From the NCBI RefSeq assembly GCF_002886045.1, contig NZ_CP025791.1:3735001-3799000 (forward strand): a DNA stretch of 64,000 nt. The letters are read 5' to 3'. Source of the DNA: Flavivirga eckloniae (GTDB taxonomy: Bacteria > Bacteroidota > Bacteroidia > Flavobacteriales > Flavobacteriaceae). This document shows, one piece after another, positions 32,277 to 40,730 of this stretch (the stretch's first letter is position 1; each line of letters begins with the position of its first letter). A model generated the notes under the pieces. It was not told the origin of the DNA. It ran no database searches and saw only the letters and a list, made by a program, of their open reading frames with translations. The translations under genes and the position numbers were made by a program.

Positions 32277-35200
32277 ATGGAAAATGCATTGTCACATATT
32301 ATAATTCCAAGCTATACTACCGAGAGTAATGCTTTAGTTAAAGATATTAAACTAAGCTATCAGGTTTTTGGCAAAACGTTGGGTACCGCGCCCATCGTTT
32401 TAGTAAACCATGCTCTAACAGGTAATAGTAATGTTGCGGGCGATGATGGCTGGTGGGAAGATTTGGTTGGTGCCGATAAAGTAATAGATACTGGTATATA
32501 TACAATTTTGGCATTTAATATTCCCGGAAACGGTTTTGATGGCTTTGTAATTGATAATTATAAAGACTTTGTTGCCAGAGATGTTGCCAAACTGTTTTTA
32601 AAGGGCATTGAGGCATTACATATTGATAAACTGTTTGCCATAATAGGAGGTTCCTTAGGTGGAGGTATTGCCTGGGAAATGGCAGTTATTAAGCCAGATA
32701 TTACAGTGCATTTAATTCCTGTGGCAACCGATTGGAAATCGACAGATTGGTTAATTGCTAATTGCCAGATACAAGAACAATTTCTTTTAAACTCAAGAAA
32801 CCCGGTGCACGATGCAAGAATGCATGCCATGTTATGTTATCGTACACCGGAATCTTTTAAAGAGCGTTTTCACCGTTCTAAAAATGAAGATTTAGAGATT
32901 TTTAATGTAGAAAGTTGGTTGTTGCATCATGGTAAAAAACTACAAGAGCGTTTTCAGTTATCAGCTTACAAGTTGATGAATCAGCTATTAAAAACGATTG
33001 ATGTTACCAAAGACAGAGCAGACGATTTTAATGTTTTGGAGCGCATCGATGCGAATATCCATATTGTTGGTGTAGATTCCGATTTGTTTTTTACAGCAGA
33101 AGAGAACAGACAAACCCACAAACAATTAGCTCTAACACACCCAAATGTAACATACAGTGAAATAAATTCGGTGCATGGACATGACGCTTTTTTAATGGAG
33201 TATGAACAATTAGAAAAAATTATTGAAGGCATTTTTGTGCCGGATTCTAAAAAAAGAAGAATGAAAGTATTAAAATTTGGAGGAAAATCTTTAGCCAATG
33301 GCGATGGCTTGAATAAAGTCCTTTCCATTATTGAAAATAAAGTTAAAAATGACGAAAGAATTACAGCTGTGGTTTCTGCAAGAGGAAATGCTACAGACGA
33401 TTTAGAAGTCATTTTAAGTAAGGCCTTAAAAGGGAAACCTTTTCAAGACGAATTGGAAGCTTTTAAAACCTATCAAAAAGAACCATTAAAAACCATAGAT
33501 TTTTCCGAGCAGTTTTCAACCCTAGCCAAACTTTTCGAAGGCGTTAGTTTATTACGCGATTGCAGTCAAAAAACAAAAGATGAGATTTTGGCACAAGGCG
33601 AATTATTATCTATTAAAATGGTGTCTGAATTGCTTAACCAGCGCGGTATTCAAGCAAAAGCAACAGATTCAAGACAACTCATTAAAACAGACGATGCTTT
33701 TGGTAATGCACAGCCTATTTCACAATTAACTAAAGATAATGTTAGAAGTTATTTTAAACAACATAATGGTGAAACGGTTAACATTGTTACAGGATTTATA
33801 GCGTCTAATGCTAAAAATGAAACCACGACCTTAGGTAGAAACGGAAGTAACTACACGGCGGCTTTACTGGCTAATTATTTAGATGCAGAAGAACTGCAAA
33901 ACTACACGCATGTAAATGGTATTTATACAGCTAATCCAGATTTAGTTGCAGATGCACAAAAAATAAGAGAATTGTCGTTTAGCGAAGCCAATGAATTAGC
34001 TAATTTCGGAACCACTGTTTTACATGCAAAAACTATTATTCCTTTAGTTGAAAAGAACATAAACCTTCGTATTTTAAATACGTTTAATGCCGATGATGAA
34101 GGGACTTTAATTACCGCCAAGCCAAGTTCTAAAGAGGTTACATCCCTATCGGTTTTAGACGATGTAGCTCTATTAAATTTAGAAGGGCGTGGGTTGTTAG
34201 GTAAAATCGGGGTAGATGCCAGAATTTTTAAAGCCTTAAGTATTCATAATATTAGTGTGAGTATCATTTCCCAAGGCTCATCAGAGCGCGGTATTGGATT
34301 AATTATAAATGCAGATCAAGCCACACAAGCTGTTATTGCTTTAGAGCGCGAATTTGAAAACGATTTTTACGCGCAGGACGTGAATAAGATTGAAATCGTA
34401 GATGACGTATCCGTAATCTCCATTATTGGTATAGAATTAAGTTCGTTCCATAAACCATTTAACGCCTTGATTAAAAACCAGATTACACCTTTGCTGTTCA
34501 ACAATACGGTAACAGGTAGAAATGTAAGTTTGGTGGTTAAAAAGAAACAATTACACAAAGCCATGAACGTGATTCATGGTGAGATTTTCGGAATTTCGAA
34601 AAAGATAAATATTGCCATCTTTGGACATGGCTTGGTTGGAGGTGCTTTGATTAATCAGATTTTAAAGTCTAAAGACGAAATTGAAAGAAGAAAAGGCATT
34701 AACCTTAATGTATTTGTCATTGCCAATTCCAGAAAGCTTCTTTTAAATAAAGATGGTGTTGCAAATAATTGGCAAGAACAATTAGAGTCGACAACACAGG
34801 AAAGTTCAATTCAAGATATTATAACTTTTGCCAAAACTCATCATTTAGAAAATTTAATAGCAGTAGATAATACCTCAAGCTCAGATTTTCACACAAATTA
34901 TGTGCCTTTGGTCGAAGCAGGTTTCGATTTAGTATCATCAAACAAAATAGCAAATACCATTTCACATGGGTTTTATACAGAATTACGTTCGCAATTAGAG
35001 GAGCATAACAAACAATACCTATACGAAACCACAGTTGGAGCTGGATTGCCGTTAATTGATACAATTAAACTATTACACGAATCTGGAGAAAATATTACCA
35101 GAATACGTGGGGTATTTTCAGGAACGTTAAGTTATTTATTTAATAATTTTTCAGTTCAGGACAAGCCATTTAGTGTTATCGTTCAGGAAACCATTGATAA

Positions 35201-35678
35201 AGGCTTTACAGAGCCAGACCCAAGAGAAGATTTTTCAGGAAACGATGTTGCCAGAAAGTTATTGATATTGGCCAGAGAGTTAGACTTGCAGAATGAATTT
35301 GAAGATGTTGAGGTTCAGAATTTAATTCCAGAAGCCTATCAGAATATTTCTGTTGAGGAATTTTTAAGTCAGCTAGATGTATTAGATGAAGAATTCCAGA
35401 AGATAAAAGAAGTGCAGAAAGAAGGTTACGTGTTAAGATATGTGGGTGATTTATTTGGAGATTTATCACAAGACAAAGGAAATTTAGAAGTAAAGTTGGT
35501 ATCTATTCCAGAAGATAGTACGTTAGGTCATGTAAAAGGATCAGACGCTATTTTCGAGATTTTTACAGAATCTTATGGCGAACAACCAATCGTTATTCAA
35601 GGCGCAGGAGCAGGAGCAGAGGTAACGGCTCGTGGTGTTTTTGGTGATATTTTAAGGCTGTCTAAACATATAAATTAA
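32277..35678 (+). CDS. thrA: Fusion of homoserine O-acetyltransferase (MetX-like) with aspartate kinase/homoserine dehydrogenase (ThrA)
   Basis: This 1133-residue protein joins three activities. Residues 1-325 are a MetX-like alpha/beta hydrolase with nucleophile Ser126 in GGSLGG, Asp in VGVDSDLFF (about 265) and His in SVHGHDAFL (about 300). From Met329 (codon at 33261) a ThrA homologue begins: aspartate kinase VLKFGGKSLANG, TLGRNGSNYTAALLANYLDA, VLHAKTI; two ACT-like regulatory segments (about 630-770); and homoserine dehydrogenase from about 777 (IFGHGLVGGALINQI, FSGTLSYLFNN, DPREDFSGNDVARKLLILARE). It could thus drive aspartate to O-acetylhomoserine apart from the intermediate aspartate-semialdehyde dehydrogenase step. 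The kinase motif is KFGGKS instead of the usual KFGGTS. An internal start at 33261 is possible. Confidence 0.9.
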   Translation: MENALSHIIIPSYTTESNALVKDIKLSYQVFGKTLGTAPIVLVNHALTGNSNVAGDDGWWEDLVGADKVIDTGIYTILAFNIPGNGFDGFVIDNYKDFVARDVAKLFLKGIEALHIDKLFAIIGGSLGGGIAWEMAVIKPDITVHLIPVATDWKSTDWLIANCQIQEQFLLNSRNPVHDARMHAMLCYRTPESFKERFHRSKNEDLEIFNVESWLLHHGKKLQERFQLSAYKLMNQLLKTIDVTKDRADDFNVLERIDANIHIVGVDSDLFFTAEENRQTHKQLALTHPNVTYSEINSVHGHDAFLMEYEQLEKIIEGIFVPDSKKRRMKVLKFGGKSLANGDGLNKVLSIIENKVKNDERITAVVSARGNATDDLEVILSKALKGKPFQDELEAFKTYQKEPLKTIDFSEQFSTLAKLFEGVSLLRDCSQKTKDEILAQGELLSIKMVSELLNQRGIQAKATDSRQLIKTDDAFGNAQPISQLTKDNVRSYFKQHNGETVNIVTGFIASNAKNETTTLGRNGSNYTAALLANYLDAEELQNYTHVNGIYTANPDLVADAQKIRELSFSEANELANFGTTVLHAKTIIPLVEKNINLRILNTFNADDEGTLITAKPSSKEVTSLSVLDDVALLNLEGRGLLGKIGVDARIFKALSIHNISVSIISQGSSERGIGLIINADQATQAVIALEREFENDFYAQDVNKIEIVDDVSVISIIGIELSSFHKPFNALIKNQITPLLFNNTVTGRNVSLVVKKKQLHKAMNVIHGEIFGISKKINIAIFGHGLVGGALINQILKSKDEIERRKGINLNVFVIANSRKLLLNKDGVANNWQEQLESTTQESSIQDIITFAKTHHLENLIAVDNTSSSDFHTNYVPLVEAGFDLVSSNKIANTISHGFYTELRSQLEEHNKQYLYETTVGAGLPLIDTIKLLHESGENITRIRGVFSGTLSYLFNNFSVQDKPFSVIVQETIDKGFTEPDPREDFSGNDVARKLLILARELDLQNEFEDVEVQNLIPEAYQNISVEEFLSQLDVLDEEFQKIKEVQKEGYVLRYVGDLFGDLSQDKGNLEVKLVSIPEDSTLGHVKGSDAIFEIFTESYGEQPIVIQGAGAGAEVTARGVFGDILRLSKHIN

Positions 35679-35698
35679 ATTCCCGCGAAGGCGGGAAT
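35679..35698 (+). terminator. GC-rich hairpin directly after the metX::thrA stop
   Basis: ATTCCCGC-GAAG-GCGGGAAT is a perfect 8-bp stem with a four-base loop starting at the base after the TAA. It lacks a T run on this strand, so it may be a REP-like repeat that protects the 3' end rather than a terminator. Confidence 0.5.
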
Positions 35699-35730
35699 CT
35701 TATGAATTGAACTTTAAATTACTATAGTGA

Positions 35731-35841
35731 GTCATTGCGAAGGAACTACGACTGTGGCTATCTGTTATTTTAGTCCAGGTTTGAAAGATTACAACGCTTC
35801 GACTCGTTCAGTGCAAGCTAGAAACGTTCCTCGAAATGATG
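35731..35841. repeat. Dispersed inverted-repeat element
   Basis: GTCATTGCGAAGGAAC at the left end and GTTCCTCGAAATGAT at the right end are near-complementary, the form of the GTCATTGCGAGGAAC palindromic elements common in flavobacterial genomes. An internal GCTTCGACTCGTTCAGTGCA links it to the TTCGAC family. Confidence 0.6.
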
Positions 35842-35928
35842 GCCTGATTTAACTTTTTATAAATATAGTTAAATAGGGTTTATTAATAAGTAAAGTCAAG
35901 CGCAAAGCAAGACTTCAAAAAAAATAAT

Positions 35929-37101
35929 ATGAGCAAAGAGAAAAAACAGTTTGAAACAGAAGTTATACGTACACAACTAAATCGTACCGAATTCTTAGAA
36001 CATACAAGTCCGTTATATTTAACCTCAAGTTTTGTGTTTGAAGATGCCGAAGATATGCGTGCCTCTTTTACAGAAGAAAAGGAACGTAACATATACAGTC
36101 GTTTTACTAACCCAAATACATCGGAGTTTGTAGATAAAGTATGCAAAATGGAAGGAGCTGAAGCTGGTTATGCATTTGCAACAGGAATGGCGGCTATTTA
36201 CGCGACTTTTGCGGCACTTTTAGAAAGCGGTGACCATATTGTGTCGGCACGATCTGTTTTTGGATCTACGCATACCCTGTTTACTAAATATTTTCCGAAA
36301 TGGCAGATTGAAACGACGTATTTCGATATTAATAAACCAGAGACCATTGAAAGCTGTATTACGCCTAAAACAAAAATTCTATTTGCAGAATCACCAACAA
36401 ACCCAGCAATCGATATAATTGATTTAGAGTTGTTAGGAGATATTGCAAAAAAACACAATTTAATTCTAATTATAGATAACTGTTTTGCTACATCATATTT
36501 ACAACAACCTATAAAATACGGCGCACACTTGGTTACGCATAGTGCTACCAAGCTTATGGATGGACAAGGTCGCGTATTAGGAGGTGTTACAGTCGGTAAT
36601 GCCGATTTAATTCGAGAGATTTACTTGTTTGCCAGAAATACAGGACCAGCGTTATCACCATTTAATGCATGGACCCTATCTAAAAGTTTAGAAACATTAC
36701 CTGTAAGGGTTGAAAAGCATTGTGAAAATGCTCTAAAAGTAGCAGAGTTTTTAGAAGACCACCCAAAAGTGAATTGGGTAAGGTATCCATTTTTAAAATC
36801 GCACCCGCAATATGAAGTGGCTAAAAAACAGATGAAATTAGGAGGTAACATTGTAGCTTTCGAAGTTAAAGGTGGCATTGAAGCAGGGCGCAAATTTTTA
36901 AATGCTATAAAACTATGCTCATTGTCGGCTAATTTAGGTGATACACGAACCATTGTAACACACCCAGCATCTACAACCCATAGTAAACTATTGGAAGAAG
37001 ACAGATTGGAAGTAAACATTACCGATGGTTTGGTAAGAGTATCGGTCGGCTTAGAGCATATCGATGATATTATTGAAGATTTAAAACAGGCTTTGGGTTA
37101 A
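35929..37101 (+). CDS. metZ: Trans-sulfuration PLP enzyme, probable O-succinylhomoserine sulfhydrylase
   Basis: This 390-residue Cys/Met-metabolism PLP enzyme has SRFTNPNTSEFVDKVCKMEGAE (about residues 61-82), the cofactor-binding IIDNCFATSYLQQP (about 181-194) and the Schiff-base lysine in HSATKLMDGQGRVLGG (about 204-219). The HSATKxxDGQGR form is characteristic of MetZ-type enzymes. It follows the metX::thrA fusion after a repeat-filled spacer, so the locus carries two different homoserine-ester sulfhydrylases. Cystathionine gamma-synthase or methionine gamma-lyase activity cannot be excluded. Confidence 0.85.
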   Translation: MSKEKKQFETEVIRTQLNRTEFLEHTSPLYLTSSFVFEDAEDMRASFTEEKERNIYSRFTNPNTSEFVDKVCKMEGAEAGYAFATGMAAIYATFAALLESGDHIVSARSVFGSTHTLFTKYFPKWQIETTYFDINKPETIESCITPKTKILFAESPTNPAIDIIDLELLGDIAKKHNLILIIDNCFATSYLQQPIKYGAHLVTHSATKLMDGQGRVLGGVTVGNADLIREIYLFARNTGPALSPFNAWTLSKSLETLPVRVEKHCENALKVAEFLEDHPKVNWVRYPFLKSHPQYEVAKKQMKLGGNIVAFEVKGGIEAGRKFLNAIKLCSLSANLGDTRTIVTHPASTTHSKLLEEDRLEVNITDGLVRVSVGLEHIDDIIEDLKQALG

Positions 37102-37581
37102 TTGCTTTTGGCTTTGGAAATTATAAGTAAGATGGCTTTAGTTAATGTTACTTCGAGATTAGAGACAAAAATTTTATCAAGCGGAAATAATGACGTCATG
37201 TCTAAAGGAACGCAGTCTAGAGGTTTTAAGAAGGTCTCGACTGCGCTCGACCAGACGACTTTCAGTCTGTTTTTACAATCCAGGCCCGATTTAATTCTAT
37301 TATATTTCTGTGCTCTAATTTATTAATAAGTAAACTCGAATTACTTATTTGTAAATAATTTATATTTAGAATCATTTGTGATAATTCGTGAAATTAGTGT
37401 CTATCTTTATAAAACTATTATTTAATATGCAGCTATATTTGTGGGTTCACCGTAGCTGTCGGTAGACAGATTTTCGATACGATCCCGAAGAAAATCGGGA
37501 TCAAACCGACATAAATTTTCTTATCCAAGATTCACCTTTAAATTAAGAAATAATGTTATTCCAAACGAGTTACGTAACAAA
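37102..37581. other. Repeat-bearing spacer between metZ and the T9SS duplicates
   Basis: No convincing gene is present. CTCGACTGCGCTCGACCAGA (37235-37254) matches the dispersed TTCGAC/GCGCTC repeats. GATCCCGA…TCGGGATC (37481-37488 and 37495-37502) is a perfect 8-bp hairpin nested inside GTCGGT…ACCGAC. These look like palindromic repeat debris at a convergent gene junction. Confidence 0.5.
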
Positions 37582-37607
37582 AAAGGCTGTCTCAATAGAC
37601 AGCCTTT
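37582..37607 (-). terminator. Terminator of T9SS duplicate copy 1
   Basis: AAAGGCTGTCT and AGACAGCCTTT form a perfect 11-bp stem with a four-base loop and a T run in the minus direction. The matching terminator of copy 2 is at 40684-40713. Confidence 0.85.
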
Positions 37608-37626
37608 ATAATTGTTTAAGGGATTA

Positions 37627-40182
37627 TTATTGCTTGATAAATCGCTTGGTTGTTGCTAGCCTTTTAGAAACAAATCTTACGAAATACATACCAGACATCA
37701 ATTGGGATGTATCGATAGTATGAGACCCCTTGCTTGGGTCTACCTTTTTAACGATCGCTCCCGAAGATGCAAATATTGTAATTTCATCAAGATCATGCTC
37801 TAAAACATCAATGGTTAACCTTGATTTTGCTGGGATAGGGTACATGTTGATGTTTTTATTTGTAGCTTCAGTAAATGCTTGTAAAGCCTTTTCATTTGAT
37901 CTAACAGAGCTTCCAGTTCCAAGATTTATGGTGTAGTCTTCCACTTCACCATAAGTGAAAGTTTCACAAGAGGTTGGGGTGTCGTTATACTTCATTGAAA
38001 CTCGCATTCTAACCGAAGTTTTAGAAGTTCCACTTGGAACTGTAAAAGTTCCGCTATTAGGAGTATCAGTTGAAGGCGATTTAGACCAAACAAGTTCACC
38101 TGAATCATTAAAGTTTCCATTATTATTATAGTCAATCCAAACGGCATAACCTTCAGAATATGTGATTCCTGTCCATGTAGGGGTAACTGTTATCGTATAT
38201 GTTGCACCTTCATTTAGATCTGTAGAGATTGAAGTGAAATCTGAATAAAATTGCGCATTAGAATTGTTATTGATTGTATTTAACTGAACATTGCTAATAT
38301 ATTCGTCGTTTACATTGGTACTCGCAGAGCTACAATAATTAACATTGGCGGCAGTTGTAGTAAACGAAACAGAGGCACTTCCCGAAACATTCCCGGCAGC
38401 ATCCTGAGCAGTTACAGCAGCAGTATAGGTGGTTAAAGGGGAAAGTCCTGTAGCGTTAAAAGTAGTTGTTGCAGAACTGCCAACAGGATTACCGTCTATA
38501 CTAATATTATAAAGCGTAACGCCTACATTATCTGTAGATGCGGTCCAATTGAGTGTTGCCCCACTACCAGTTATGTTACTGGCAACCAAATTAGTTGGAT
38601 TTGTTGGTGCTTCGGTATCAGCTGTGCCTGCTTGAATTTGAAATTTTCCAACCACACCTTTTCTACTTCCATTAATGTACTCATTAATAAACCAGAATGA
38701 AGCATCATCAGACGGATCTACATCAATTTTACTGTAATCGCCATATCGATTACCGCTAATATCTGCGGTTCCATTTGCGATAACTTGTTCGGTACTTGTC
38801 ATGGTTCCTAATGGGTCCGAACTCAATCTGCCAGTAAAATAAGAACTCACTCTAACTGTAGCTGAAGTTGAAGGTCCAGACATAGAGGTATAGCCCATTC
38901 CTATATTGCCCTGCCCGTCCATGGCCAGACTCGCGTTCCAGGCATGCTTTCCGTTTGGCGCGGTATAGGTGCCTTCTTGATACAAAGACCAGGGTTGATT
39001 ATCCCCGCTCTGCCTAAACTCGTACCAGCGTATTCCTGCCAGCTTACCAGAACTAGCGTCTGTATCGACCACAAAATTAAACAGCGCCGAATTATGAGTC
39101 GCAAATTTTCTAAATTGGGCTTGGTTCATAATAGTTGCTTGCAAAGCATCAATTGGAACGCCACCTCCGGGTTGGGTTAAATTAGAAAAGCTTCCGTTGT
39201 CAAAAACACCAATAAAAGGTGTTGTGTTGATTTGCTGAGGGCTGGAAACTGTAGAACTTCCGGGGCTGCTCCAATTTACATTCGCAGTCCAAACTTTAAT
39301 ATGGTCTTGAGATACACCGCTCCATGCATCATCTTGTAAATAAACTATTGTAGCACCTCCGGGAGCTGGTAAGTTACCATCGGTAACATTTAATACTTGT
39401 GGGCTATAAAAACCACTGGTTACGATTCCCGGTAGGTTAAATCCGAGAATTTGGGCTCCAGAGCCTCCCGTTAACATAACATCTCTTTCTAATATCCATA
39501 GTTTATTAGAGCTAGCCGTATTATCGGTAAGATAATAGCCATCACTCCATACAGATAATTTTTGATAATCGGATATAGTAGAGATATTGTATACATACCA
39601 TCCTGCAGTAAGCGGGTTGGGGCCATCTGAAACGGCCACCTGGGCTCCCGATCCCAGAAAGGAAAGGACCCATCTGTCTGCTGCATTATCATAGGATACC
39701 GTAAGATCGCAGCAACCGCCCGAAGGAAAAATAGCTGGATTGGGAGACGTTTCGCCTAACAATTGATTTCCAGATTTATCATAAATCATAAACCCAGTAT
39801 TAAAAACCACCATGACGTGATTAGGACCTATGGCCAGTGAAGGGTCGGTTGGGCTGGAATTTGATGAATAAGTGTCAAAAACAAGGCTGGCAGGAGCTCT
39901 TTGCATACTTTGTTCCTGTTCGTGCCTATTTCTAATAAAATAATCATCTTCTGTTTGAGGGTCTTTACCTGAAACAACTTTATTTCCTAACGATCTTTTA
40001 TCTTTTGCTTCTCTGACTGAATTGTCAGGCGGTACCAGATCATTGGGTCTTGATAACATGGAAGAAACATGCTCTACAGATGATATTTTTCCTTGATAAA
40101 AAGCTTTGTGTTGATTTACTTGAGCGTGTGTCATAAAAGAAATGACGAATAATAATGGTAATAATAGATTTTTGCGTTTCAT
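37627..40182 (-). CDS. T9SS-secreted FN3/GEVED protein, copy 1
   Basis: From the chosen start the product has 851 residues; the open frame extends 15 codons further (to 40227), but the internal ATG at 40182 gives a canonical signal peptide (MKRKNLLLPLLFVISFMTHAQ). After it comes a large domain of about 480 residues with repeated aromatic/Asp-rich blades (IGPNHVMVVFNTGFMIYDKSG, AADRWVLSFLG), probably a beta propeller. A fibronectin type III domain follows (about 525-615), then a GEVED domain (WIDYNNNGNFNDSGELVW … FTYGEVEDYTINL, about 615-750) and a T9SS type A sorting domain (about 775-851). It should be a surface or extracellular protein; no catalytic motif was recognised. Copy 2 lies 3104 bases upstream in transcription order. 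Confidence 0.85.
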   Translation of the reverse strand: MKRKNLLLPLLFVISFMTHAQVNQHKAFYQGKISSVEHVSSMLSRPNDLVPPDNSVREAKDKRSLGNKVVSGKDPQTEDDYFIRNRHEQEQSMQRAPASLVFDTYSSNSSPTDPSLAIGPNHVMVVFNTGFMIYDKSGNQLLGETSPNPAIFPSGGCCDLTVSYDNAADRWVLSFLGSGAQVAVSDGPNPLTAGWYVYNISTISDYQKLSVWSDGYYLTDNTASSNKLWILERDVMLTGGSGAQILGFNLPGIVTSGFYSPQVLNVTDGNLPAPGGATIVYLQDDAWSGVSQDHIKVWTANVNWSSPGSSTVSSPQQINTTPFIGVFDNGSFSNLTQPGGGVPIDALQATIMNQAQFRKFATHNSALFNFVVDTDASSGKLAGIRWYEFRQSGDNQPWSLYQEGTYTAPNGKHAWNASLAMDGQGNIGMGYTSMSGPSTSATVRVSSYFTGRLSSDPLGTMTSTEQVIANGTADISGNRYGDYSKIDVDPSDDASFWFINEYINGSRKGVVGKFQIQAGTADTEAPTNPTNLVASNITGSGATLNWTASTDNVGVTLYNISIDGNPVGSSATTTFNATGLSPLTTYTAAVTAQDAAGNVSGSASVSFTTTAANVNYCSSASTNVNDEYISNVQLNTINNNSNAQFYSDFTSISTDLNEGATYTITVTPTWTGITYSEGYAVWIDYNNNGNFNDSGELVWSKSPSTDTPNSGTFTVPSGTSKTSVRMRVSMKYNDTPTSCETFTYGEVEDYTINLGTGSSVRSNEKALQAFTEATNKNINMYPIPAKSRLTIDVLEHDLDEITIFASSGAIVKKVDPSKGSHTIDTSQLMSGMYFVRFVSKRLATTKRFIKQ

Positions 40183-40227
40183 TTTGGCTTGTTTTAAGTT
40201 TTTAATTAAATGGCAGGTCATATTCAC

Positions 40228-40683
40228 ATATGCACTAACCTTCCCTTACCTATTTCTTTTAAGAAATGGCATTCAGTTCTTATAGTGTTAGTGTACATGT
40301 TTGTTGCTAATCAATCGAGATCATAGAAGAGAGGATGATCCTAAAAAAGATTGTTTAGTACCCTTTAAAATTAAAACCAATTTCATTTTTGTCTCGTAAC
40401 CAGTAGAGCGGCTATAATATTTAATTATAAGCCTGGTTAACAGAGTTTTGTTTGCGGTTTAGATATAATTTAGGGCGCAAAAAAGATAGATTTTTTAAAA
40501 TTGGAAATTCCTAATTTTGAAGATCTATCTCTGATAATCTATAGATTAAAGTTATGGAAATATTTTGTAAAATTCATCTTTTATTTAAAAAAATTTCTTG
40601 CAAAACATTGATTTGCAATCGATTCGAAGAAATTATATGGAAAAACCTTGTATTTAAACCTATTTTTAATGCCATTACATCAC
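40228..40683 (-). other. Long leader and promoter region of T9SS copy 1
   Basis: No gene. Reading on the minus strand, it holds an AGATAGAT…ATCTATCT stem followed by T's (40484-40530 region), the conserved folded element at 40393-40446, a GATCAT…ATGATC stem near 40317-40338, and a perfect ATTTCTT-AA-AAGAAAT stem near 40251-40268. The same series recurs upstream of copy 2. Confidence 0.5.
40393..40446 (-). ncRNA. Candidate structured leader RNA, copy 1
   Basis: On the minus strand TAACCAG pairs with CTGGTTA (40397-40403 with 40433-40439), enclosing an inner GCT…AGC stem and an unpaired CGCTCTA. The other copy (43497-43549) keeps both stems although the inner-loop sequence and part of the outer left strand differ, including one C-G to U-G change. 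It lies about 210-265 bases before the start codon. It matches no riboswitch class I know. Confidence 0.35.
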
Positions 40684-40713
40684 AAAAAAGGCTGCCTTAA
40701 GAGACAGCCTTTA
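40684..40713 (-). terminator. Terminator of T9SS duplicate copy 2
   Basis: AAAGGCTG…CAGCCTTT with one internal mismatch and a T run on the minus strand; homologous to the terminator of copy 1. Confidence 0.8.
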
Positions 40714-40730
40714 TAATAGTTAAGAGATAA

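Larger units (their letters stand above)
37582..40580 (-). repeat. Tandem duplication unit 1 (about 3.0 kb)
   Basis: Terminator, coding sequence and about 350 bases of leader are repeated at 40687-43690 with a constant offset of 3104 bases. The two coding regions have identical length, so no net insertion or deletion has occurred in them. Confidence 0.85.

Noticed and set aside
32981-33412. 143-codon minus-strand frame across the metX/thrA junction
   Set aside because: It is an antisense shadow. Both flanking domains are intact in the long plus-strand frame, so it gives no evidence against the fusion.
37102-37326. 74-codon open frame directly after metZ
   Set aside because: It begins at the metZ stop, contains a dispersed repeat and has no recognisable protein features; it is probably not a gene.
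37196-37502. Possible small CRISPR-like repeats
   Set aside because: The palindromes differ in sequence and spacing and no regular repeat-spacer pattern exists.
40393-40446. Cyclic-di-GMP or other known riboswitch in the T9SS leaders
   Set aside because: GCAAAC and CTGGTTACGAG looked suggestive, but the conserved cores of known classes are missing.
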